Assembly: GCA_934339005.1 (NCBI GenBank)
Contig: CAKRHR010000057.1
Location: 1-16,344, forward strand
Source: an uncultured Catenibacillus sp.
Lineage (GTDB): Bacteria; Bacillota; Clostridia; Lachnospirales; Lachnospiraceae
DNA length: 16,344 nt
Direction of reading: 5' to 3'
Part shown: positions 8,118 to 14,552 of the stretch, in pieces
Position numbering within the stretch: position 1 is the first letter of the stretch
How the letters are laid out: each line of letters starts with the position of its first letter
Program-made: the position numbers and the translations under genes
Notes under the pieces: model-generated
Told to the model about the DNA's origin: nothing
What the model saw: only the letters and a program-made list of their open reading frames with translations
Database searches by the model: none

Positions 8118-8166
8118 ATGAAAGCAAGAATCTTCCACAACGCGTGCGGAAAACTCCTGCTTACAT
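8118..8166 (-). ncRNA. Strong RNA hairpin in the fabK-fabD intergenic gap
   Basis: In the minus-strand transcript, arm GCAGGAGTTTTCCGCA (8145-8160) pairs with TGTGGAAGATTCTTGC (8124-8139) over 16 continuous pairs around a five-base loop (8140-8144). Two more A-T pairs, one T-T mismatch and three further pairs extend it to 21 pairs. Four pairs are G-U in the sense RNA and would be A-C mismatches in the opposite strand, so the structure fits the operon mRNA. No U-run follows, so it is not a standard terminator. It ends about seven bases before the fabD ribosome binding site. A processing or mRNA-stabilising element is the likely role, by inference. Confidence 0.7.
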
Positions 8167-8218
8167 CATCGCCTTTGCGGCCTTATCCGTATAAACATCC
8201 TGATATTTAAGTATATCG

Positions 8219-9163
8219 TTATTTTGCGAATGTCATACAACGTTCATTCATAATCTGTACAGCTTCATCCACAAGTTCAACGATAATCTCTTTACAAGTC
8301 TGTTTTTTCTTAATCATTCCGGCAATCTGACCGGCCATCACTGTACCGTTCTTAACATCGCCTTCCACAACAGCTTTTCTAAGCGAACCAACTGTCAATG
8401 ATTCAAGTTCTTCAAATGTTGCGCCATCCGCTTCCATCTGAAGGTATTTTCGTGTCATCTGATTCTTCAGTGAACGAATTGGGTGACCACCTGAACGGCC
8501 TGTCACCTGTGCATCAATATCTTTTGCTTTAAGCACACGTTCTTTGTATGCTTCATGGATATTTGTTTCCTCTGCCACAAGAAATCTTGTACCAACCTGT
8601 ACACCTTGTGCGCCAAGCATCAGTGCTGCAGCCACACCTCGGCCATCTCCGATACCGCCGGCAGCAATCACGGGAATAGAAACCGTATCAACAACCTGGG
8701 GTACAAGTGCCATCGTTGTCAATTCTCCAATGTGACCACCGGATTCACATCCTTCAGCCACAACCGCATCTGCACCGCTCTTTTCCATAATCTTAGCCAA
8801 TGCAACAGATGCAACCACCGGAATTACCTTTACTCCGGCTTCTTTCCACATCTTCATGTACTTCTCAGGACTGCCTGCACCAGTCGTTACGACCTTAACA
8901 CCTGATGTTGCAATCACTTCTGCAATCTCATCTGCTGCAGGATTCATCAACATCAGATTGACACCGAAAGGCTTGTCCGTCAACGCCCTGCACTTTTCAA
9001 TCTGCTCTTTGACAAAGGAAGCCGGCGCAGCCCCTGCACCAATCAGTCCAAGTCCGCCTGCATTAGATACTGCTGCGGCCAGATGGTAATCTGCAACCCA
9101 TGCCATACCGCCCTGAATGACAGGATATTCAATATTCAGTAATTCTGTAATCTTCGTTTTCAT
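8219..9163 (-). CDS. fabK: FMN-dependent enoyl-ACP reductase II
   Basis: FabK reduces trans-2-enoyl-ACP with NAD(P)H and FMN, the final step of each elongation round. The 314-residue TIM-barrel protein has IQGGMAWVADYHLAAAVSNA near the N-terminus, GCESGGHIGE with His144 (the position of the catalytic His in Streptococcus pneumoniae FabK), AAGGIGDGRG for phosphate binding and GQIAGMIKKK near the end. Nitronate monooxygenase is the related alternative, but the place between acpP and fabD and the His144 match favour FabK. ATG at 9161-9163 follows GGAGG. No FabI is seen in the window; FabK enzymes are known to resist triclosan. Confidence 0.96.
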   Translation of the reverse strand: MKTKITELLNIEYPVIQGGMAWVADYHLAAAVSNAGGLGLIGAGAAPASFVKEQIEKCRALTDKPFGVNLMLMNPAADEIAEVIATSGVKVVTTGAGSPEKYMKMWKEAGVKVIPVVASVALAKIMEKSGADAVVAEGCESGGHIGELTTMALVPQVVDTVSIPVIAAGGIGDGRGVAAALMLGAQGVQVGTRFLVAEETNIHEAYKERVLKAKDIDAQVTGRSGGHPIRSLKNQMTRKYLQMEADGATFEELESLTVGSLRKAVVEGDVKNGTVMAGQIAGMIKKKQTCKEIIVELVDEAVQIMNERCMTFAK

Positions 9164-9193
9164 AACTAACCTCCGGCATTTATCTAATACTGA

Positions 9194-9427
9194 TTATTCT
9201 TCAACACCCTGGTCTTTTAAGTATTCGATAACATCGCCAACAGTGTTAATCTGAGCTAAATCATCTGTAGGGATTTCGATATTGTATTCTTCTTCGAGAA
9301 CTGTAACCAATTCAAATAAGTCAAGAGAATCTGCACCCAAATCATCTTTGATTGATGCATCTAATGTAACTTCTTCCTCATCAACGCTTAACTGTTCGCA
9401 AATAATCTCTTTAATTTTTTCAAACAT
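9194..9427 (-). CDS. acpP: Acyl carrier protein
   Basis: This small acidic carrier holds growing acyl chains on a phosphopantetheine arm. The 77 residues are typical in length, and the attachment motif DLGADSLDLFEL places the modified serine at Ser34. The ATG at 9425-9427 has GGAGAG seven bases upstream. An in-frame reading continues 25 codons further upstream but runs through the promoter and lacks a binding site, so I reject the longer form. It is the first gene of the fatty-acid operon, directly behind a promoter and operator, which fits the high amounts of carrier a cell needs. Confidence 0.97.
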   Translation of the reverse strand: MFEKIKEIICEQLSVDEEEVTLDASIKDDLGADSLDLFELVTVLEEEYNIEIPTDDLAQINTVGDVIEYLKDQGVEE

Positions 9428-9476
9428 AATAAAACTCTCCTTTATAATATATAGTATTTTTTTAGTAATCGACAAA

Positions 9477-9497
9477 ATACTTTGACTATCAAAGTAT
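9477..9497. promoter_or_regulatory. FabT-like operator palindrome at the acpP promoter
   Basis: A perfect 21-bp dyad reads ATACTTTGA-TAG-TCAAAGTAT on the coding strand. Its core TTTGA-N3-TCAAA matches the box known for FabT, the MarR-family repressor of fatty-acid synthesis in streptococci and relatives. It overlaps the -10 hexamer and the expected transcription start, ideal for repression. No regulator gene is present in the window. The palindrome is directly seen; the identity of the regulator is inferred. Confidence 0.75.
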
Positions 9498-9520
9498 ACC
9501 ATTTTTTTCTATAATGTCAA
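9493..9520 (-). promoter_or_regulatory. Predicted sigma-A promoter of the fatty-acid operon
   Basis: The minus strand shows TTGACA (9515-9520), a 16-base spacer and TATACT (9493-9498), with a TG-N extension just upstream of the -10. Transcription would start near 9486, inside the operator, and give a leader of about 60 bases. The leader contains an A/T-rich 8-bp inverted repeat (9453-9460 with 9474-9481) ahead of the acpP ribosome binding site. Confidence 0.8.
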
Positions 9521-9587
9521 CTACTATGCTCAAAAAAATTGACAACTTCATTTTATATCATTCCGTGACATTTGACAATAGTTTTTG

Positions 9588-10325
9588 TTATATTAGACCA
9601 GAAATGTAATATTTAAGTAATGCAAAAAATTCACGAAAATAGTCATTTACCTTTAACATATGTCCTGAGCCACAGCCAATACCGGATACCTCCCGCACCC
9701 CAAGCTTTCTTGCCACCGCCTGTGCCCGAAGCTGGTGAAAGTCACAGGTAGCAATCACAATCCGATGTTCATAGCCCACATCTTCCAGAGAATATTTGAG
9801 GTTTTCCAGTGTATTCACGGACTTGTCCTCCAGTATCAGACGCTGTTCATCAATACCACTTTGTACAAGCACATGGCGCATACATTCAGCTTCTGAAATG
9901 CCTTCATCCGGTCCTTTGCCACCGGATAAAATCGCCTTTGTATCAGGATTTGTCTTCATATAATCACAGGCTGTCATAATTCTTCGAAGCAGGGCTTTGG
10001 ACGGACGTATGCCCTTCACCTGCGCACCAAGAATAATAATATAATCCGCATACGGCATCGGCGGTTTTCTGCCGGTACGAATAATCATGATTTCCACAAT
10101 GAGCACACCCAATACCGTAAAAGTCACAATACACCAAAATACTATCCGTAGCGGCACTGGCATATGCAGCCCAAAATCATGCAGGTAACCTCTTCCAAAA
10201 TAGCCTCCGATACAGGCACAACCAAACCCCAGCCAGATCAGTGGAAACTTTGAAAATCCGCCTGCAATAAGCGTCACGATATAATACGCAAGGCACATGA
10301 TGCCTGCAATAAGAAAAAATTTCAT
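9588..10325 (-). CDS. YdcF/DUF218-family membrane protein
   Basis: The 245-residue protein has about three N-terminal hydrophobic segments (roughly 2-20, 28-45 and 60-82) and a soluble DUF218 domain (about 93-240). Family motifs visible are IIILGAQVKGIRPSKALLRR (96-115), LSGGKGPDEGISEAECM (133-149), LEDKSVNTLENLKYS and IATCDFHQLRA. The family includes YdcF, which binds S-adenosylmethionine, and SanA/ElyC, linked to envelope integrity, but the reaction is generally unknown. ATG at 10323-10325 follows GGGAGG. A five-pair hairpin, CTGTT-GTGGG-AACAG (10337-10351), touches that binding site. The gene ends about 70 bases before the acpP -35 with no clear terminator between. Membership is firm; function is open. 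Confidence 0.85.
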   Translation of the reverse strand: MKFFLIAGIMCLAYYIVTLIAGGFSKFPLIWLGFGCACIGGYFGRGYLHDFGLHMPVPLRIVFWCIVTFTVLGVLIVEIMIIRTGRKPPMPYADYIIILGAQVKGIRPSKALLRRIMTACDYMKTNPDTKAILSGGKGPDEGISEAECMRHVLVQSGIDEQRLILEDKSVNTLENLKYSLEDVGYEHRIVIATCDFHQLRAQAVARKLGVREVSGIGCGSGHMLKVNDYFREFFALLKYYISGLI

Positions 10326-10416
10326 TTAAAGCCTCCCTGTTCCCACAACAGCAGGTCGTGTTAACTATAACCGTAATTACAAGTCTAACCGCCCTAATGC
10401 AAAATAAAATCACATG

Positions 10417-10491
10417 AAAAGAGCACTCTCTGAGAAAAATCATTCAAACAAACCTCATTAAAATGAAAATTATCTCAAAAAATGCTCTTTT
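10417..10491 (-). terminator. Long-stem hairpin between the acidic protein gene and the YdcF-like gene
   Basis: In the minus-strand RNA, 19 bases at 10473-10491 (starting AAAAGAGCA) pair without interruption with 10417-10435 (ending TGCTCTTTT). The outer nine pairs are Watson-Crick, and a TTTTT/GAGAG stretch alternates G-U and A-U. The loop is 37 bases and contains smaller possible pairings. The 3' arm ends in TCTTTT, so it could end the upstream transcript, though the U-run is inside the stem. It could equally be a leader structure of the YdcF-like gene. The G-U pairs favour the minus-strand RNA. Confidence 0.5.
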
Positions 10492-10544
10492 CTTTAAAGT
10501 ATCTTCTATATTCTGTATCCGTAGCACATACGCCACAAAATATC

Positions 10545-10886
10545 TTATGCTTCTGTAGTTTCAGGCGCTTCTCCGGCCGGTGCTTTGGCTTCACTGTCTG
10601 CTTCTTCTGTTTTTTCAGCATCCTCTGCTTTGGCATCTGCCTCATCTTCAGCCTTATGGTCAGGTGTGATGTTTAAGCTGACATACTCGCGTTCGTCTTC
10701 ATCCTCATCATCGTCTGCGAAATCGTCATCCATCTCAAAGTCATCATCAAAATCGTCGAAATCATCGAATAAATCTTCTTCATTCTTTTTATCAATGATC
10801 TTCTTCACAGCATAAACAACGCCCGCTGCTGCTGTCAAAACCAATGTCACTTTTACAAATACTTTTACAAATTTTTTAAAATTCAC
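10545..10886 (-). CDS. Small membrane-anchored protein with a highly acidic tail
   Basis: I do not recognise a named family. The 113-residue product starts with a basic amphipathic stretch (NFKKFVKVFVKV), followed by one hydrophobic segment (about 11-28, VTLVLTAAAGVVYAV), KKIIDKK, and a tail very rich in Asp and Glu (about 35-65), then an Ala/Glu/Lys/Thr-rich end. The positive residues flanking the segment do not settle topology. I prefer GTG at 10884-10886 because AAGGTGA sits five bases upstream; a GTG nine bases earlier lies inside that site. Base composition resembles the neighbours apart from the Asp/Glu-rich codons. Its function is unknown. Confidence 0.7.
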   Translation of the reverse strand: MNFKKFVKVFVKVTLVLTAAAGVVYAVKKIIDKKNEEDLFDDFDDFDDDFEMDDDFADDDEDEDEREYVSLNITPDHKAEDEADAKAEDAEKTEEADSEAKAPAGEAPETTEA

Positions 10887-10920
10887 AGGACTCACCTTCC
10901 ATTTTTCAAATAGTATACTT

Positions 10921-10949
10921 ATTATATACGATTATCATAAAAAAATAAA
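10921..10949 (-). promoter_or_regulatory. Possible promoter of the acidic protein gene
   Basis: A perfect -10 TATAAT lies at 10921-10926 on the minus strand, about 35-40 bases before the start codon. The matching -35 region 17 bases upstream (TTTATT, 10944-10949) is poor, and a second possible -10, TATACT, lies just downstream. The rest of the 177-base gap up to 11063 shows no gene. Confidence 0.35.
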
Positions 10950-11063
10950 GATACATTTTCACAAATTTGTCCAAACATGTCTGTTTATTTTTTTATATGC
11001 CATCAAGATTAAACCTGTCAGTTTTACGTCCGTGTCCGTGCACCAAACATCTGACTTTTTTTA

Positions 11064-11657
11064 TCATTTTAATATTTTTCGATATTTATTCCAGATGACA
11101 CGTTGGAAATAATCATAAACACGGTCATAAATCAGCCAGACAATCTGTCCGAGCAGCAGCACAAGTACGATGCCTTTGGCCGTATGATATTGTGCAAGTT
11201 TTCCGGTAAATAAAAACGCCGGAAATATCAAAATAATCGGTACATACATTGCATTAAATATCAGCCATTTTGCAATCCACATAAGCACACTCCATTTGTC
11301 TGCTTTTTGATGTAAATCTGATGTCTGGAAATTTATCTTTTGCTGCTTCATCTTTACGCGGTTGAGTATCATCCAAAGCACTTCATCCAGCAAAATATAC
11401 AGTCCCATCGCTGCAAATGTCAGACAGTAAAATTTATTCGGCGCAATTAAAAAACCCAGAATAATTGCCGCCGCCAGATAGGCCACACCATACCTGACGC
11501 CAAATTCGCAGGTGATAATGCCCACAGGAAATGAAGCCAGTGCCAAAAGCGCCAGTGTATTTGACTCAATCACGCTGCCAAGCACCATAAATATGATGCA
11601 TAAAGCCAGCGCAATGCCTGAAAAAGCCAGTTTTTTAGCTTTTAAATGCATGAACAC
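11064..11657 (-). CDS. Six-helix integral membrane protein of unknown function
   Basis: The protein of about 197 residues has six hydrophobic segments at roughly 10-30, 35-52, 57-73, 76-98, 126-151 and 160-181, with a charged loop (about 99-125, KMKQQK and DLHQKADKW). The compact helices with small-residue patterns (LALASFPVGII, YLAAAIILGFL) recall substrate-binding S components of ECF vitamin transporters, but I cannot assign it, and no ECF ATPase is nearby. The start lies within the preceding J-protein gene: GGGAGG is followed after six bases by GTG (11655-11657), with ATG (11649-11651) as the alternative. The overlap of 10-16 bases implies translational coupling and a shared role. Confidence 0.75.
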   Translation of the reverse strand: MFMHLKAKKLAFSGIALALCIIFMVLGSVIESNTLALLALASFPVGIITCEFGVRYGVAYLAAAIILGFLIAPNKFYCLTFAAMGLYILLDEVLWMILNRVKMKQQKINFQTSDLHQKADKWSVLMWIAKWLIFNAMYVPIILIFPAFLFTGKLAQYHTAKGIVLVLLLGQIVWLIYDRVYDYFQRVIWNKYRKILK

Positions 11658-12265
11658 AAATCGCCTCCCATACATTCACAACATGAATCTGCAATCCATA
11701 AATCACAACAGAAATTACCTGTACCACAACCATCACCGTTTCCCGATCCCCTTGTGTAAGGGCTGTTCTGGTAACGTCTTGTATTCATCTGGAGCTGTGT
11801 GGCAAAATTACGATATTCAGGGTTGGACGGTTCAATGGACATCGCTCTGTTAATATCATTCTGTGCCTGAATATTGTTGCCCATACCGGCATTTGTAATC
11901 GCACTCAGATAATACCAGCGACCATCTCTGTCCGGCAGTGGAATCCTGTTCAGTTCGCTCATGGCATTGCTGTACTGTCTGAAATTAATGTAATCATAAA
12001 CTTTCTGATATTTCGGGTCTGCACTGCCATAGCCAGAACCACTGTTTGAACCATACGACTGATAGCCGCCGTTTGAGCGCTGCTTCATAATCATATCGTA
12101 GGCTTCCTGCACTTCTTTAAATTTATCCTCCGCCAAATCCTTCAGCGGATTATCCACATATGAATCCGGATGATATTTCCTTGATAATTCACGGTAAGCA
12201 CGCTTCACTTCTTCATCGGAGGCATTTTCCGGAACACCAAGTACCGAATACGGATTGTTCACCAT
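11642..12265 (-). CDS. J-domain protein with TPR-like region and Cys-rich tail
   Basis: The 207-residue protein begins with a J domain (about 5-61) containing the HPD tripeptide at 32-34 that activates Hsp70 (DnaK) ATPase. A Gly/Ser/Tyr-rich linker follows (62-82), then a helical TPR-like segment (about 84-160, with AMSELNRIP and DINRAMSIEPSNPEYRNFA), and a tail with eight cysteines in the last 28 residues (180, 186, 187, 195, 196, 198, 204, 206). It lacks the zinc-finger and C-terminal domains of true DnaJ, so it is a specialised J protein. ATG at 12263-12265 follows AGGAGA, 25 bases after the DUF5685 gene. The tail might bind metal or insert at the membrane; this is inference. Confidence 0.85.
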   Translation of the reverse strand: MVNNPYSVLGVPENASDEEVKRAYRELSRKYHPDSYVDNPLKDLAEDKFKEVQEAYDMIMKQRSNGGYQSYGSNSGSGYGSADPKYQKVYDYINFRQYSNAMSELNRIPLPDRDGRWYYLSAITNAGMGNNIQAQNDINRAMSIEPSNPEYRNFATQLQMNTRRYQNSPYTRGSGNGDGCGTGNFCCDLWIADSCCECMGGDLCSCI

Positions 12266-12290
12266 CTTAGTTCTCCTATCTTTTTAATTA

Positions 12291-13184
12291 CTATTTCATC
12301 TGATTTGCCGCATCCTGAATCATTTTATCAATCTTGTCGGCATTGGACTCAGATTCATAACGTTCAGATAAAATCTTATTGTATTTTGTCCAGACACCCG
12401 CATAGATAATATTGCGCAGGATATCTGCATCTATCAGGCACGGCAGGCGTTCAAAGGCATCGCTGACCTCAGCCATCATCATCGTCAGCATCTGCCTGCA
12501 TGTATCCTCATAGACTTTGGCATCAAGTGCCTCATGCAATGATTTCAATGGATTGTAGCTGCCCTTTTTCAAGTCTTTATCAAGGTCTTCCCATGCATCG
12601 ATGATATAAATAAACTTGCCAAGATAAAACCCGATTCGGCGCAAATCTTCTTCCCACATATCTTCCTGTACAACCACAAGTTCAGCCATCAATCGGCCAA
12701 AACAGCCTGCCACCAGATCAATGTTATCACAATTTTCCTTTTCATACTGTGTAATCTGGTTTAATTCTTCTTTAATTACTTTGGCCTGTCTTGGATATGC
12801 GGCTTCGATTTTTTCTGCTTTTTTCTTAAGTAATGCACTGCCCGTCAATCCCAAAGGACTTTTATCGTCATTCCAGTCATCCACAAGATGATAATAAGAC
12901 ATGACAATATTCATCTTTGCCGCATAACTTGTCATCGCATTTGTCAGCATCGGATTTTTCTTAACCGGATGCGCTTTACAGCGCTTGAGCATAAAATTCG
13001 TATCACTCTCATACAGCGATGTCAGTAATATCACAAGAAATGTCATGTCATATGACAGTGTGAGCTGACCTGTGATGCCGTAATCCTCCATCAACACACG
13101 ACACAGACCGCAATAGTAGGCTCTGTATTTTGTATAATCTTTAATTTTTAATTCAGGTTTATACACTGTCACATATCCAAACAC
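12291..13184 (-). CDS. DUF5685-family protein with isoprenoid-synthase-like motifs
   Basis: The 297-residue, mostly helical protein starts MFGYVTVYKPELKIKDYTKY and has YYCGLCR with Cys25 and Cys28, features I associate with DUF5685, a family without known function. It carries two Asp-rich stretches: VDDWNDD (101-107) and DAWEDLDKDLKKGSYNPL (196-213). These resemble the Mg2+-diphosphate motifs of trans-isoprenyl and squalene/phytoene synthases in type, order and spacing; the reading is tentative. Other conserved-looking points are CKAHP (69-73) and AGCFGRLMAEL. No signal peptide is seen. The start is GTG at 13182-13184, ten bases after AGGAG. It is followed by the J-protein gene, suggesting a chaperone-assisted or membrane-associated partner system. 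Confidence 0.8.
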   Translation of the reverse strand: MFGYVTVYKPELKIKDYTKYRAYYCGLCRVLMEDYGITGQLTLSYDMTFLVILLTSLYESDTNFMLKRCKAHPVKKNPMLTNAMTSYAAKMNIVMSYYHLVDDWNDDKSPLGLTGSALLKKKAEKIEAAYPRQAKVIKEELNQITQYEKENCDNIDLVAGCFGRLMAELVVVQEDMWEEDLRRIGFYLGKFIYIIDAWEDLDKDLKKGSYNPLKSLHEALDAKVYEDTCRQMLTMMMAEVSDAFERLPCLIDADILRNIIYAGVWTKYNKILSERYESESNADKIDKMIQDAANQMK

Positions 13185-13219
13185 GTTTTGTATTCTCCTA
13201 ATATTTTCTTAAAATTATC

Positions 13220-13247
13220 ATCTTACCCTGACTGTTTCATCTGTAAA
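13220..13247 (-). promoter_or_regulatory. Possible promoter of the DUF5685 gene
   Basis: The minus strand reads TTTACA (13242-13247), a 16-base spacer and TAAGAT (13220-13225), about 30 bases before the GTG start. The -35 matches five of six consensus bases, the -10 only four. A promoter is expected here because a terminator lies just upstream, but this exact site is uncertain. Confidence 0.3.
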
Positions 13248-13350
13248 AACTTTGCTGCAAACATTTAAAGATGTTAGGGTCAAAAGGTATTCTGGCACTA
13301 ATTTTTCCAATCACATAAACTGTTACTCTGATTGCAGCTATAATTGTTAT

Positions 13351-13433
13351 AAAAATTTCCGCCCCGATACACCAAAGGTCAAGTCTTCTTTGTTTGTCTG
13401 TCAGACAGCCTGCCTTCGGTGCACAAAGCGGAA
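13351..13433 (-). terminator. Large intrinsic terminator after trpS
   Basis: Starting eight bases after the trpS stop, the 5' arm (13413-13433, beginning TTCCGC and ending CACCGAAGG) pairs with the 3' arm (13357-13378, beginning CCTTTGGTG and ending GCGGAA). That gives 21 pairs, including several G-U, with one bulged base. The 34-base loop holds a second small hairpin, TGTCTG-A-CAGACA (13395-13407). The stem is followed directly by ATTTTTAT. The U-run makes this a convincing Rho-independent terminator, though the stem is unusually long and branched. Confidence 0.75.
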
Positions 13434-13440
13434 CACAATT

Positions 13441-14526
13441 TTATTTTGAATATTTTTCAGCCTGCTTCTGAATCAGTTCTGCATCATCAAAGTAATTGAT
13501 ACGCATCGCATCCTTAACTTCGTGCAGTGTCTGTGCAGCTTTGGCCTGTGCTTTTTCGGAACCTGCCTTAAGGATATCAAAAATTGCAGGAATATCTTTT
13601 TCAAGTTCTGTACGTCTTGCTCTGATTGGTGCAAGTTCTTCCTGAAGAACATTGTTGAGGAATTTCTTAACTTTCACATCACCAAGACCGCCGCGTTTAT
13701 AATGATCTTTAAGTTCATCCAAATTCTTATAATCCGGCAAATATCTCTCAAAATGTTCTTCTTTACAGAAAGCATCCAGATAAGTAAACACACAGTTACC
13801 TTCCACCTGTCCCGGGTCACTGACCTGAATATGATTCGGGTCTGTATACATAGACATTACTTTTTTGCGCACATCCTCAGCTGTGTCTGACAAATATATA
13901 CAGTTGCCAAGAGATTTACTCATCTTTGCTTTGCCATCGATACCCGGCAGGCGCAGGCATGCTTTGTTATCCGGCAGTAAAATCTCAGGCTCTACCAGAG
14001 TATCACCATAAACTGAATTAAATTTACGCACGATTTCCCTTGTTTGTTCAATCATTGGCTCCTGGTCTTCCCCAACAGGTACAGTTGTTGCCTTAAAAGC
14101 TGTAATATCTGAAGCCTGGCTGATTGGGTATGTGAAGAAACCCACAGGAATACTGTTTTCAAATTTACGCATCTGGATTTCAGATTTAACTGTCGGATTT
14201 CTCTGAAGTCTTGCGACTGTCACAAGGTTCATATAGTAAAATGAAAGTTCTGTCAGTTCAGGCACCTGTGACTGGATAAATAATGTTGATTTTGCAGGGT
14301 CAAGACCGCAGGAAAGATAATCCAGTGCCACTTCAATAATGTTATCACGGACTTTGCCAGGATTTTCTGCGTTATCTGTCAATGCCTGTGCATCCGCAAT
14401 CATAATATAAATTTCATCAAATTCACCGGAATTCTGAAGTTCAACACGACGTTTAAGTGAACCTGCATAGTGGCCTACATGCAGTTTGCCTGTTGGTCTG
14501 TCACCGGTTAAAATAATTTTGCTCAT
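13441..14526 (-). CDS. trpS: Tryptophanyl-tRNA synthetase
   Basis: This class I synthetase charges tRNA-Trp. The 361-residue protein has the N-terminal GDRPTGKLHVGHYAGS, in which HVGH (16-19) is the HIGH motif, and KMSKS at 201-205 in GIDGKAKMSKSLGN. It is somewhat longer than the roughly 330-residue B. subtilis and E. coli forms; the extra length appears spread through the C-terminal half and all motifs are intact. ATG at 14524-14526 follows AAGGGG by about ten bases. It starts 26 bases after fprA and ends at a strong terminator, so it is probably transcribed from the fprA promoter. No T-box leader fits in the short gap. Confidence 0.95.
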   Translation of the reverse strand: MSKIILTGDRPTGKLHVGHYAGSLKRRVELQNSGEFDEIYIMIADAQALTDNAENPGKVRDNIIEVALDYLSCGLDPAKSTLFIQSQVPELTELSFYYMNLVTVARLQRNPTVKSEIQMRKFENSIPVGFFTYPISQASDITAFKATTVPVGEDQEPMIEQTREIVRKFNSVYGDTLVEPEILLPDNKACLRLPGIDGKAKMSKSLGNCIYLSDTAEDVRKKVMSMYTDPNHIQVSDPGQVEGNCVFTYLDAFCKEEHFERYLPDYKNLDELKDHYKRGGLGDVKVKKFLNNVLQEELAPIRARRTELEKDIPAIFDILKAGSEKAQAKAAQTLHEVKDAMRINYFDDAELIQKQAEKYSK

Positions 14527-14552
14527 TTCGTTTGTACCCCTTATGTAAGTTT

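Noticed and set aside
8161..8221. Open frame between fabK and fabD reading about NDILKYQDVYTDKAAKAMM
   Set aside because: It has no start codon or ribosome binding site of its own, fabK is already full length, and its end runs into the hairpin. A fabK frameshift remnant is possible but not supported.
9428..9502. 25-codon upstream extension of acpP
   Set aside because: It would run through the -10 box, operator and ribosome binding site, and the hydrophobic sequence is foreign to acyl carrier proteins.
10352..10405. Promoter for the YdcF-like gene (TTGCAT with TGTAAT)
   Set aside because: The spacer is only 15 bases and the -35 match is poor, so I do not list it as a feature.
10177..10443. 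88-codon minus-strand frame overlapping the start of the YdcF-like gene
   Set aside because: It overlaps the well-supported gene in another frame, crosses its ribosome binding site and the long-stem hairpin arm, and has no recognisable features.
11005..11062. Inverted repeat GTCAG/CTGAC followed by seven T on the plus strand
   Set aside because: Only five pairs close a loop of about 30 bases, the T-run is on the strand without genes, and no matching terminator exists in the minus-strand transcript.
14527..14552. T-box or other tRNA-sensing leader before trpS
   Set aside because: The gap is only 26 bases and holds just the ribosome binding site.
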